39,684 nucleotides of DNA, from NCBI GenBank assembly GCA_021324535.1, contig JAJPIU010000220.1, forward strand, positions 1 to 39,684. Direction: 5' to 3'. Both the position numbers and the translations under genes were made by a program. Shown in pieces: positions 15,868 to 24,337 of the stretch. This DNA comes from Pseudomonadota bacterium. Its GTDB lineage: Bacteria > Chloroflexota > Ktedonobacteria > Ktedonobacterales > JADMIN01. The notes beneath the pieces are model-generated. The model was given only the letters and a program-made list of their open reading frames with translations, was not told where the DNA came from and made no database searches. Numbering within the stretch: the stretch's first letter is position 1; every line of letters starts with the position of its first letter.

Positions 15868-15898
15868 GAGCCGCATCTGTTGGCAGCAGATACGGCTC
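15868..15898. repeat. Imperfect 12-bp inverted repeat
   Basis: GAGCCGCATCTG (15868-15879) pairs with CAGATACGGCTC (15887-15898) with one mismatch and a 7-nt loop. There is no T-run. It lies between the HAD promoter and the antirepressor remnant and could be a boundary hairpin. Confidence 0.6.
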
Positions 15899-16061
15899 CC
15901 TAACCCTCGCGCTGACAGTACCGGCGCAATGGGGCTAAATGAAAGCATAGCATAGCGCTCACCTTTTGTACACCAGATTTTCCTATGGTGGGCGCTCTGA
16001 ATACCTTCATTTCCCCGATAACCTCCGTCTGTCAGCGCCTCACCCAGTCGTGAGGTGAAGC

Positions 16062-16900
16062 ATGATGTATCCTCAGCAGGCTTATGTAGTCTGGCGTATC
16101 CTCGTATTCACTCTGTGCGGCGCTAGGGTTGTCGCGCCAGCCACAATTGCGTCGGATAAGTGAAGATGAAGTGCTAGCGGATTGCCTGCTGCTGGCGCGT
16201 ATTACGACTACTGGTGGCCAGCAGGCAATGGATGTCTTGACTGCATGGGCTATCCCAGTGTGGCTACAAGGCATCAAGCTCACTCGCATCGCGCCAGAAA
16301 AGCGGGACGCGATCCTTGCCTTCAAGCGCGAGGCGGAGGACGTGCTGTATCGTCACTTTTCACAACAGCACTCACAGCCAGCCGCAACACCAGCGTTACA
16401 CACTGCGACGCTTGTCCCAGCCGAACCGATTGCGCAGCCGGAGAAGCCAGCCCCCGGCTCCAGTCGCTCCATCTGGATCGAGTATCATCATGCGATGGCC
16501 GAGTGGCTGCAATGGCAGGAAGACATCGAACGCTGGCGGCAGGAAAGCGACGCGCGGCAAGCCGAGTTGGCAGTGCGGCAAGAGGAATTGGCAGAACGGC
16601 AGGATGGGCTTGAAAGCGGCATGGTAAGGAGTGGAGGAGTTGTCGCGCTTGTTTGTCGAAGTCACCCAGCGATTGAGACCACAAACGCTCACGCCGGAAC
16701 ATCAGGCAGGCGTGAAGCGATTGGTTGCGCGGTTTCATGAGGAGACGGGCTACCCCTTTAACGCTATCTACGCCGACCTGAACGATCACTTCCATGCCGG
16801 CAAATACAGCGACATTCCCGATGACGCCTGGGAAGAGGTAAATCAGTGGTTCCAGCAGCGCCTCGAAATGATCCGCAAGCGCAAGATGCACGATAGGTGA
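16062..16900 (+). pseudogene. P22_AR-type phage antirepressor, frameshifted
   Basis: Remnant read in three frames. ATG 16062 with GAGGTGA upstream opens a short N-terminal stretch ([13 protein letters not shown]). The frame then shifts and continues SLCAALGLSRQPQLRRI, LADCLLLARITT, WAIPVWLQGIKLTRIAP and AFKREAEDVLYRHF up to a Gln/Glu-rich coil (about 16540-16620). This is the P22_AR_N antirepressor domain with its usual linker. A second shift near 16625-16640 moves into the frame that encodes the C-terminal domain (LSRLFVEVTQRL, TLTPEHQAGVKRLV, DIPDDAWEEVNQWFQ), ending at 16900. The C-terminal frame has its own GTG (16631) behind AAGGA and might still be translated. Antirepressors bind phage repressors or DNA; this copy looks decayed. 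Confidence 0.75.
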
Positions 16901-17084
16901 GGCGCCTGTTGGTTCATTGTGTGTTTCAACATTCGCAACATGGTTCGGCGGCATAAAGAATTGTTTACACGCGCTATAAGCGATTAGGGCTGGCGCGTCC
17001 TTGCTTGTCGGCCTATGATCCCTATGAGTCTATGGCGCTTGGGGGCTGTTTCCCCAGGGAGCGCACGGAAAATGAGGCGATCAC

Positions 17085-18476
17085 ATGAACCGGAACAGGC
17101 AGAGCGTTCAAAAAGTTCAGCGTCCGCGCGTCGTCATCATCGGGGCAGGCTTTGGCGGGCTGGCAGCGGCGCGCACGTTCGCTCATGTGGACGCACAGAT
17201 CACCGTGATTGACCGCAACAACTATCACCTCTTCCAGCCGTTGCTCTACCAGGTGGCCACCGCCGACCTCTCGCCCGCCGACATCAGCGCGCCCATCCGC
17301 GCCGTCTTGCGGCGTCAGCGCAATATCGAGACGCTACTGGCCGAGGTGACGGGTATAGATACCGCCCGCCGGGTCGTCTTCGCACGCGACCGCGCCGACG
17401 GCAGAGAGCAAGAGCTTCCCTTTGAGTATCTAATTGTGGCAACTGGCGCGGGGCAGAGCTACTTTGGCCATGACGAATGGGAACCCTACGCGCCTGGGCT
17501 GAAATCGCTGACCGACGCGACCGCCATCCGTCGCAAGATTCTGCTGTCGTTCGAGGCCGCCGAGATGGAACCTGACCCGGAGAAACAGCGCGCCTGGCTA
17601 ACGTTTGTCATCGTCGGCGGCGGGCCAACCGGCGTAGAGATGGCGGGCGCTATCGCCGATCTGGCGCACAAAGCCATCGTTGGCGACTTCCGCCACATCA
17701 ACTCAGCCTCCGCACGTATCGTGCTTGTCGAGGCAGCTCCACGCATCTTCGGCGCATTTCCCCCAAAGCTGGCGGCGAACGCGACGCGCGAACTGGAACG
17801 GCTGGGCGTGGAGGTACGCACAGGGAAAGACGTCGAAGCGGTGGACGCCGAGGGCGTGGTGGTCGGCGGCGAGCGGCTGGCGGCGCGCACAGTCATTTGG
17901 GCGGCTGGCGTGCAGGCCTCGCCTGCGGGGCGCTGGCTCGGCGCCCAGACAGATCGCGCCGGGCGAGTGATCGTCACGCCGACGCTGAGTCTGCCCGACC
18001 ACCTCAACATCTTCGTGATCGGCGATACAGCCAGCACACACGACCGGCGCGATCCCTCCGGCAAGCCGCTCCCAGGCGTGGCGCCCGTCGCCATGCAGCA
18101 GGGACGCTACGTCGCACGGCTGATTACCCGACGTCTCCGCGCACAACGGTCAGGCGAGGCGACAGATGAAGAGGCGCCGTTTGTCTACTATGACAAGGGC
18201 TATCTGGCCACGGTGGGGCGCGCTTTTGCCATCGGCTCGTTTGGCCGCTTCACGCTGAGTGGCCTGCCCGCGTGGATGATCTGGTCGGGCGTGCACATCC
18301 TCTACCTGGTCGGCTTCCGCAACCGTTTCCTGGTGATGGCGCAATGGGCCTGGGCCTATCTCACCTTCCAGCGCAGCGCACGGCTGATTACGATGGATGA
18401 TCACGCCGAAGCGCCACAGGTTGCGCAACCAGAGCGGCAGCAAGCGATTGAGCCGCCTACCCCTGCCAGGGTGTAG
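17085..18476 (+). CDS. ndh: Type II NADH:quinone oxidoreductase
   Basis: 463 residues from ATG 17085 with GAGG upstream. FAD motif VVIIGAGFGGLAAA at the N-terminus, the NYHLFQPLLYQVA segment typical of NDH-2, IVATGAG, the NADH motif IVGGGPTGVEMAG (about 180), and the second FAD contact IGDTAS with AMQQGRY. The C-terminus has a hydrophobic amphipathic region (AWMIWSGVHILYLVGF and FLVMAQWAWAYLTF) that attaches the enzyme to the inner face of the membrane. It transfers electrons from NADH to quinone without pumping protons, refilling the NAD pool. It appears monocistronic. The family assignment is clear, the quinone partner is not. Confidence 0.92.
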   Translation: MNRNRQSVQKVQRPRVVIIGAGFGGLAAARTFAHVDAQITVIDRNNYHLFQPLLYQVATADLSPADISAPIRAVLRRQRNIETLLAEVTGIDTARRVVFARDRADGREQELPFEYLIVATGAGQSYFGHDEWEPYAPGLKSLTDATAIRRKILLSFEAAEMEPDPEKQRAWLTFVIVGGGPTGVEMAGAIADLAHKAIVGDFRHINSASARIVLVEAAPRIFGAFPPKLAANATRELERLGVEVRTGKDVEAVDAEGVVVGGERLAARTVIWAAGVQASPAGRWLGAQTDRAGRVIVTPTLSLPDHLNIFVIGDTASTHDRRDPSGKPLPGVAPVAMQQGRYVARLITRRLRAQRSGEATDEEAPFVYYDKGYLATVGRAFAIGSFGRFTLSGLPAWMIWSGVHILYLVGFRNRFLVMAQWAWAYLTFQRSARLITMDDHAEAPQVAQPERQQAIEPPTPARV

Positions 18477-18500
18477 CGCACAGGGAGCAGTGAGCCTTTC

Positions 18501-19143
18501 ATGGATACACAGGCAGCCATCGCGTTTATTCGCTCCACTGGCGATCCGGTTGAGCAAGCGCATCTGCGCTATCTACTGGACAGAGAGCCTCCCACACCCG
18601 CGATCAAACGCGAGATGTTTGCAGCACAACGCGGGGATGGCGGCTGGAGTCCTTTTTGGGCCACGGAGTATAGCTTGCTGGACGCGACGTGTTTCCCGTC
18701 TGGCTCAGGCAGAGCAGCTTGGCCTCACTGCCAATTGTGGCTTTTGTCTTGCAGTGCTATCCGATCAATCCGAGCATGCGCGCCGAGCCGCCGACTACCT
18801 GGGCCGCTACCTGGATGAAGAAGGACAGTTGCCCAGCTTTGCCCATGCCCAATGGTTGGCGGGCGGCCTGTGGTATCGCTTGCGCTCTCCCGAAGCCCAG
18901 CGCGTCTTCAATGCGCTGGCGCAGCGACTCGACGATCTGCCCGCAAGCAATCTCGCCTGGCTGCTCTCGACATTATTGCTTGCCGGTGTACCAACGGATC
19001 ACCCCCTGATCGAGCGCGCGGCGTCACTCCTGGAGGAGCGACAAGAGCCGGATGGGCGCTGGCGTAGTGAAGATGGGCCGACAAGAGATGTGCATGCAAC
19101 GCTAGAGGCGTTACGTGTGTTAAGCCTCTGTCACCGTACCTGA
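18501..19143 (+). pseudogene. Prenyltransferase/squalene-oxidase-repeat-like protein, frameshifted
   Basis: The frame from ATG 18501 gives MDTQAAIAFIRSTGDPVEQ, LRYLLDREPP, RGDGGWSPFW and YSLLDATCF, then loses sense. Another frame picks up RLAQAEQLGL immediately after and continues to HARRAADYLGRYLDEEGQL, AHAQWLAGGLWYRL and EERQEPDGRW up to the stop at 19143. Removing one C from the TTTCCCG at about 18689-18695 would join DATCF to RLAQAEQLGL exactly. Around 18715-18765 a third frame (LPIVAFVLQ) fits better, so more indels are likely. Intact relatives have alpha-alpha repeats with GGW/DGxW motifs and unclear function. Either a decaying gene or a sequence error. Confidence 0.75.
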
Positions 19144-19164
19144 GATACATCCAGTGCCTTCGAT

Positions 19165-19184
19165 CTTTATCCGACTTTATCCGA
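19165..19184 (+). repeat. 10-bp tandem duplication
   Basis: CTTTATCCGA occurs twice head to tail and is followed by a degenerate third unit (TCTTATCGCC). It lies 22 nt after the stop of the frameshifted repeat-protein gene and upstream of the methyltransferase. Confidence 0.75.
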
Positions 19185-19298
19185 TCTTATCGCCTGGAAA
19201 AGATATTGTTCCCAGGAAGACCGTTGGCGTCGCACATTTGTTCGTCTGATAGAATAAAGATAAGCCGCTTGTTGTGTGATGAACTGTGAGGGCTAACG

Positions 19299-20210
19299 AT
19301 GCTGTTTCCAATTGATACGGCTACTATCTCTGATCATTTTGATGAGAACGCCGACGCTGTTCTCTATCATGGGGATCGCCTGGATTTCCTGCGAACGCTG
19401 CCCGCCAATAGCCAGAAGCTCATCGTTACCTCGCCACCCTATAACATCGGCAAGTCCTACGAGAAGCGCCGGAAGCTCACGCTCGACGACTACCTTGACG
19501 AACAGCGCGAAACGATCACGGCCTGTGTCGCCGCCCTTCACGATGAGGGAAGCATCTGCTGGGAGGTAGGCAACCATATCAACGGCGGGCAAGAGGTCTA
19601 TCCGCTCGATATTTTGCTCTATCCGATATTCAAGTCTTTGGGCTTGCAACTGCGCAACCGCATCGTCTGGCACTTCGAGCATGGGCTGCACTGCTCACGC
19701 CGGTTCAGCGGTCGCTATGAGACGATCCTCTGGTTCACGAAGAGCGACCGCTACACATTCAACCTCGATCCAGTGCGCGTGCCACAGAAGTATCCAGGCA
19801 AGAAGCATTATAAAGGGCCGAAGATCGGTCAGTATTCCTCCAACCCGTTGGGCAAAAACCCTGGTGATCTGTGGATCATCCCAAACGTGAAGCACAACCA
19901 CCCAGAGAAGACCATCCACCCCTGCCAGTTTCCCGTGGAGTTGGTTGAGCGATTGGTCTTGGCGCTGACAAACCCTGGCGATTGGGTGTGCGATCCCTAC
20001 ATGGGCGTTGGCACAACACCAGCGGCGGCAATCCGACATGGGCGCAAGGGCGCGGGAAGCGAGATCATGCCTGAATACGTGCAGATCGCGCGTGAAAGAG
20101 TGGAACAGGCGTCGCAAGGCTTGTTACGAACGCGCCCGATGGATCGCCCTGTCTATGAACCATCCGCTACTTCTAAACTCGCTCAACGCCCTACCCTGTG
20201 GACAGTATAG
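19299..20210 (+). CDS. Solitary DNA methyltransferase, beta-class (N6-A or N4-C)
   Basis: 303 residues. Motif IV TSPPYNIG is near residue 44 and motif I DPYMGVGTT near residue 235, so the order is catalytic motif, target-recognition region (about 90-190), AdoMet motif, as in beta-class amino-methyltransferases. SPPY is compatible with adenine-N6 or cytosine-N4 methylation. It lacks zinc fingers or extra domains. No restriction endonuclease frame lies next to it: upstream is a broken gene and downstream a small ORF and an efflux adaptor. It is therefore an orphan, as often carried by phages, islands or used for gene regulation. The start is uncertain because no strong ribosome site precedes ATG 19299. 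Confidence 0.88.
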   Translation: MLFPIDTATISDHFDENADAVLYHGDRLDFLRTLPANSQKLIVTSPPYNIGKSYEKRRKLTLDDYLDEQRETITACVAALHDEGSICWEVGNHINGGQEVYPLDILLYPIFKSLGLQLRNRIVWHFEHGLHCSRRFSGRYETILWFTKSDRYTFNLDPVRVPQKYPGKKHYKGPKIGQYSSNPLGKNPGDLWIIPNVKHNHPEKTIHPCQFPVELVERLVLALTNPGDWVCDPYMGVGTTPAAAIRHGRKGAGSEIMPEYVQIARERVEQASQGLLRTRPMDRPVYEPSATSKLAQRPTLWTV

Positions 20211-20274
20211 GACGATCTGGCGTCCACGTATCCCCTGCTATCAGCCAATCGCTTTCAGTGTAGATACTTCATGC

Positions 20275-20296
20275 TGCGCATATGCGCACATGTGCG
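20275..20296. promoter_or_regulatory. Two overlapping perfect palindromes, operator candidate
   Basis: TGCGCATATGCGCA (20275-20288) and CGCACATGTGCG (20285-20296) share four bases. They end 22 bp before the -35 of the promoter for the small ORF and adaptor genes. Confidence 0.5.
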
Positions 20297-20318
20297 TAGG
20301 CCGCCTGCTCCCACCCCC

Positions 20319-20347
20319 TGGACGGCGCCTTCCCGGTCTGCTATCAT
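20319..20347 (+). promoter_or_regulatory. Predicted promoter of the small ORF and HlyD-like adaptor
   Basis: TGGACG (20319-20324), 17-nt spacer, TATCAT (20342-20347). Four and five of six consensus bases respectively. Confidence 0.45.
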
Positions 20348-20477
20348 AGCTTCATTCTCAGCCTGCGCTAGTGGGCAGGCATACAGACTTTTAGACGCTC
20401 CCTGCGTCCGTGCGTCATAGGGGCGCCAGAGAAATACGCCAATCGCTGCTGTGGTTCGTTGAATAAGGCATGAAGGT

Positions 20478-20555
20478 ATGGGTCAACAAAGCAAACAGCA
20501 GTTAGGTAGTTTGCAATCATTCTTGGATCAGTCTGGACTCATTGGTAAAGCGTGA
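20478..20555 (+). CDS. Small ORF, 25 aa, upstream of the adaptor gene
   Basis: ATG 20478 is preceded closely by AAGG (20473-20476). The peptide reads MGQQSKQQLGSLQSFLDQ followed by SGLIGKA, and is polar and amphipathic with no membrane segment. The stop is 18 nt before the GTG start of the adaptor gene, inside the same predicted transcript. It could be a real small protein or a leader peptide that couples translation of the adaptor gene. I know no family for it. Confidence 0.4.
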   Translation: MGQQSKQQLGSLQSFLDQSGLIGKA

Positions 20556-20573
20556 AGATAGGAGAGGAGCCAG

Positions 20574-22055
20574 GTGGCGAACGACGATCAACCCACAGTG
20601 CCCGATTGGCTCATGGAACGGGGGCAAGGTTCGCTCGATCCTCAGGATAGTACCGACGACGATGACGAACGCACCCGCGAGCCGCTCAACGGTGGGCCAT
20701 CCGGCGCAGGCGGCTCATCCGGCGCGAGCCGAGGAGGCTTGGGCGCTTTTCTGAGCGGGCGGCAGCGCATCCTGCTGCTCGCTGTCCTCGTATTGCTCAT
20801 CCTGGCGCTCATCATTGGCGTCATCTCTACAGTGGCGCTCTCTCAACAGAAGCAGCCAATCACCCGAAAAGTGGGAACCGGCAGCATCATATTGAGCGTC
20901 AAGGCAAACGGCGTGTTGCAAAGCGCCGTCTATAACGTTGACTTTACCGGCCAGGGCATCATCTCGGAAATTGATGTCAAGATCGGCCAGCAGGTGCAGG
21001 CGGGCGACATCCTCGCCAAACTCGACCCGCAATCGCTGCAAGATGCGGTGAACCAGGCGCAGGCGCAGGTGGACGCCGCACAAACCAACCTGAACAACGC
21101 GCAAACCAATCTCAGCAACGTTCAGGCGCAGACCAGCGCGGCGCTCACCGCAGCCTACGATCAGGAGCAATCATCTATCGCAGCGTGCAAAGGTGACAGC
21201 AGTTGCATCCAACGGGCGAAAGATGTGTACGCGGCCGCGCAGGCAGCCGCCGCCACGCAGAACGCCAACGCGCAGTCAAACGTTGACTACTGGCAGGGCC
21301 AGCTCAATACTGCGCAAGCCAGTCTGCAAACCGCACAGAACAACCTGAACAACGCCGTCCTGTATGCGCCGCACGGTGGCATCGTCAGCGTCATCAATGG
21401 CAGCGTTGGCGGGCATCCGGGCGATGCGCCAGCCGGGCGCGCGGTGGGTGTCTTTATTCAGATCGTTGACCTCACCCAGTTACAGGTCTCAGCGTTCGTC
21501 AACGAGAAATACGTTGGAGCGATAGCCGCGCAGAATATTGTTACGTTTACGGTAGATACGTATGGATCGCGCGTTTTCAAGGGGACGGTGATCGGCGTCA
21601 ATCCGGTGGGTGTTGGCAGCGGCGGCGTGGTCAACTATCCCGTCTTGATTAGCGTAGACTCACAGGGCTTCGACGCCAATGGCATACACCTGTTGCCGGG
21701 AATGCAATGTAAAGTGACGATCATTACCCAGCAGCGTACTAATGTGCTCGTTGTGCCGGTCTCCGCCGTGCGTTTCGCGCAACAGGCTGCACCACAGAAC
21801 GGTCGTGGCTTGCTTTCACGCAAAGATATTCTGGCCGCACTCACCCAGGCGCAGCAGCTTGAATTGAACCTCATCGCATCGGGGGTTGACCTCTCGCAGG
21901 ATCACCCCACGCTGACCTACCTGGTTGGCTACCAGAAGGGTAAATATGTGGCGATACCGATCGTTCTGGGGCTGAGCGACGGCAAAAACTATGAAGTGTT
22001 GGCGGGCCTCTCGCTCGGCCAGACCTACGTCATTGGCCAGACCGGCGGCTTCTGA
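20574..22055 (+). CDS. HlyD/MacA-like efflux adaptor (membrane fusion protein)
   Basis: 493 residues from GTG 20574, preceded by AGGAGAGGAG. A cytosolic acidic N-terminus (about 60 residues) is followed by one membrane helix (ILLLAVLVLLILALIIGVI, about 63-84). Next are a lipoyl-like half (GQGIISEIDVKIGQQVQAGDILAKLD), a long coiled-coil hairpin rich in Ala/Gln/Asn repeats (about 155-265), the second lipoyl half (NAVLYAPHGGIVSVINGSVGG) and beta-barrel domains. These proteins link an inner-membrane pump to the envelope, usually MacB or an ABC transporter. No such partner is adjacent here, so it is an orphan or the partner is elsewhere. Its 3' end overlaps the convergent DMT gene by 26 bp. Confidence 0.85.
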   Translation: MANDDQPTVPDWLMERGQGSLDPQDSTDDDDERTREPLNGGPSGAGGSSGASRGGLGAFLSGRQRILLLAVLVLLILALIIGVISTVALSQQKQPITRKVGTGSIILSVKANGVLQSAVYNVDFTGQGIISEIDVKIGQQVQAGDILAKLDPQSLQDAVNQAQAQVDAAQTNLNNAQTNLSNVQAQTSAALTAAYDQEQSSIAACKGDSSCIQRAKDVYAAAQAAAATQNANAQSNVDYWQGQLNTAQASLQTAQNNLNNAVLYAPHGGIVSVINGSVGGHPGDAPAGRAVGVFIQIVDLTQLQVSAFVNEKYVGAIAAQNIVTFTVDTYGSRVFKGTVIGVNPVGVGSGGVVNYPVLISVDSQGFDANGIHLLPGMQCKVTIITQQRTNVLVVPVSAVRFAQQAAPQNGRGLLSRKDILAALTQAQQLELNLIASGVDLSQDHPTLTYLVGYQKGKYVAIPIVLGLSDGKNYEVLAGLSLGQTYVIGQTGGF

Positions 22056-23127
22056 GCCGACCTTTAATACCGCTTCTTGCCAGCAGCATCCCGCCGATCA
22101 CCAGAACACCGCCTGCCATCTGCGCCAGCGAGAGCGCCTCGCCAAGCGCCAGGAAGCCGATGATCGCGCTCATCACCGGCACGCCATAGTTGAAGAGCGT
22201 AACATAGCCCACGCCTCGTTTGCCAATCGCCCAGTTCCAGATCGAATAGGTCAGATAGATCGGAAAAACGACCGTGTAGGGGACGAGGAGCCATGAATGC
22301 CAGGTGACGCGCTCCCAGTGCTGACTGAGCAGCGCCGGAATGCCAACCGGAGCCAGCGCCAGCGTGCCCACCAGCAGCGTATAGCACATCAACTCAGGCG
22401 GTGAATAGCGTGGGGCGAGGCGCTTGTTGACGATGCCATAGATAGCGAACAACACAGCGGCCGCCAGCGAGAGTACGCCGCCCAACAGGAGCTGCCTGGG
22501 CGTCAACGCATGATCAAATCCCTCAGGGCTATGGCCCGACGACTCAAGCAAAAACCAGGCGACACCGACAAAACTGATGGCGATGCCAGCCCATTGCAAG
22601 CCTACCACTCGCTCGATGCGCAGCGCCGCCAGGATCAAGGCCGACCAGATGGGGATGGTAGCTGCCATCAGCGCCGCAGCAAACACCGTCGTATTGTTCA
22701 ACCCCTCGATATACAGCAATTGATAGATGCCATAGCCCGATAGGCCGGAGATCACCAGCCAGAGGATGTCGCGCCGCTCGATGCGCCAGGCGCGTCCCCC
22801 GCGTCGCCCGCGCACAAACAACACCGTCACCGACAAGCAACACAGTAGGATGAAGCGCACAAAGACAAACGTCAGTGGCTCCATCTCTTGCAGGATGATC
22901 TTGAAAACGGTAGGCGAGAAGCCCCACACCAGCACGACAAACAGCAGCCCCAGATCCACTCGGTCAAGCCGCTTCTTTGGGCGACTCGTTTCTTCAGCCT
23001 GATTCGCCCCGCTATTCACGCTTCCTGCGCTTTCTCCTACAGGAGCCGCCGATTCTTGTACTTGCGCTGGCGCGGCCGTGTTCCCTGTCGGATGGGACGT
23101 CTCTATCGGCTGTACGATCTGGCTCAC
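22030..23127 (-). CDS. EamA-family drug/metabolite exporter
   Basis: 365 residues starting at GTG 23125-23127. A disordered N-terminus of about 55 residues (Ala/Ser/Gln-rich) is followed by ten hydrophobic helices in two EamA halves. Typical motifs are LVWGFSPTVFKII in helix 1, MEPLTFVFVRF, NNTTVFAAALMAATIPIWSALI, and in the second half RYSPPELMCYTLLVG, RGVGYVTLFNYGVPVMSAIIGFLALGE. EamA proteins export amino acids, purines or other metabolites; substrate unknown. The predicted promoter at 23184-23214 overlaps a 20-bp palindrome, so the exporter is probably repressed. No regulator gene is next to it. Confidence 0.85.
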   Translation of the reverse strand: MSQIVQPIETSHPTGNTAAPAQVQESAAPVGESAGSVNSGANQAEETSRPKKRLDRVDLGLLFVVLVWGFSPTVFKIILQEMEPLTFVFVRFILLCCLSVTVLFVRGRRGGRAWRIERRDILWLVISGLSGYGIYQLLYIEGLNNTTVFAAALMAATIPIWSALILAALRIERVVGLQWAGIAISFVGVAWFLLESSGHSPEGFDHALTPRQLLLGGVLSLAAAVLFAIYGIVNKRLAPRYSPPELMCYTLLVGTLALAPVGIPALLSQHWERVTWHSWLLVPYTVVFPIYLTYSIWNWAIGKRGVGYVTLFNYGVPVMSAIIGFLALGEALSLAQMAGGVLVIGGMLLARSGIKGRLRSRRSGQ

Positions 23128-23183
23128 TTGGGCCGCCTGCTTTCTCCGCTATTATGGTTTGCCCTGCTTTCCACGCTATCCAA

Positions 23184-23214
23184 ACTATAGCATGTCTGTT
23201 AGATATCCGTCTAA
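23184..23214 (-). promoter_or_regulatory. Promoter of the EamA exporter
   Basis: Minus strand: TTAGAC (23209-23214), 19-nt spacer, TATAGT (23184-23189) with the upstream TG of an extended -10 (TGCTATAGT). About 57 bp from the GTG start. Confidence 0.55.
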
Positions 23215-23216
23215 CA
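23197..23216. promoter_or_regulatory. 20-bp palindromic operator, TetR-type
   Basis: Perfect 7-bp arms TGTTAGA and TCTAACA around a 6-bp centre TATCCG. It overlaps the -35 and spacer of the EamA promoter, an ideal position for repression. Arms and size are typical of TetR-family sites; no tetR gene is in the window. Confidence 0.6.
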
Positions 23217-23326
23217 CTCGCCAGTCAGGCCATGTGTCGGCGCACTCAGACCCATTCAGGCGCGCTCAACCCATCCATTCTGCTTTCGCTTGCCACGCCG
23301 TTCGGCGAGGGGTTACAATAGGCAGC

Positions 23327-24163
23327 ATGAGCATTGCAACCACCATCTTTCACGCAAAAACACACTCTATCGAGGCGGTCGAGCGCGCCTTGGAAACCGT
23401 TTTCAAGGCGCAAAACCGTCCGGCAGTCATGCGGCTCGAGGGAACATTTTCCGCCGTGCTGGCGCGCGCGCTTGACCCAAACCTCGCCGCGAACTATCGC
23501 TATCTGATCTGTCGTCCGCATCCCCAGAGCGCATGGATTCCCATCATCGAGCTTGGTGTGCGGACGGTTGGCCTCGAGGAGCGCCTCTCTCGAGCGTTGG
23601 GCGGGGCGGCGGTTTTCACCATCTTTGTCTATGGCGATGGGCTATCGGGCTATCGTTTAGCGCGTAACGGCGTCGAGGTGGATCGCTACACCAGCGATCC
23701 GACGTATCTCCTCGATAGCGCAGACATCCCTGCCGAGCGCGAGGGCGAAGTGCGCCTGGAGCATCCCGACCAAGAGCGTGAGCGTGGGCGTCCCGAACGC
23801 TTCGCCGACCTGCTGCCCGAAGGCACGGCGCCGGAAGACGTCTGGCGGGTGGTGCTGGCGCCGGGCTGGTGGGAACAGCACGACGCGGAAGTGGCTGCGC
23901 AAGCCGCAGAGGGGGGAAGCGCGCCAGAAGACAACGGAAATAGCGGTCAGGTGGCACAGAGTAGCGTGAATGTTCAGGACGATCAAAACGATCAAGAGGG
24001 CGATCAGGACGACGAAGAAGAAGAGGTAGACGAGGTGGATCGCCTGCGCTGCATTGCGCTGGCGCTGGAACTGTGGGGCCCAGACGACTATCCCTTCGCG
24101 CAGGAGTTGGAAGACATCCCCAACAAATTGGTTGGCCCTGCCCTCTTCGTCGGATTCGCATAG
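23327..24163 (+). CDS. Hypothetical protein with acidic C-terminus
   Basis: 278 residues from ATG 23327, chosen over upstream in-frame starts because the extra N-terminal sequence would overlap the exporter gene and looks non-coding. A folded N-terminal part (about 1-190; motifs RYLICRPHPQSAWIPIIELGVRTVG, split, and FTIFVYGDGLSGYRLAR) is followed by a very acidic low-complexity stretch (about 215-245: DDQNDQEGDQDDEEEEVDEVD). It ends with a short C-terminal segment (LALELWGPDDYPFAQELEDIP). I do not recognise the family. Charge suggests a cytosolic protein that may interact with basic partners. It is divergent from the exporter and monocistronic. Confidence 0.65.
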   Translation: MSIATTIFHAKTHSIEAVERALETVFKAQNRPAVMRLEGTFSAVLARALDPNLAANYRYLICRPHPQSAWIPIIELGVRTVGLEERLSRALGGAAVFTIFVYGDGLSGYRLARNGVEVDRYTSDPTYLLDSADIPAEREGEVRLEHPDQERERGRPERFADLLPEGTAPEDVWRVVLAPGWWEQHDAEVAAQAAEGGSAPEDNGNSGQVAQSSVNVQDDQNDQEGDQDDEEEEVDEVDRLRCIALALELWGPDDYPFAQELEDIPNKLVGPALFVGFA

Positions 24164-24337
24164 CGTTCGCTGAGAAACGCCTTGTCGGTAGCATTATTGG
24201 CTTGCCGTTCGTTACACTTTTTATGGTGAAGCGTACAACGAATAGCGTAGGTTCTTACGCTGCTTGACGTATCATGACTGCGCATGGCGCATGAAGCCTG
24301 TTCCGTGCGGAGTATCTGACGAGGGCGGTTGTAGGGT

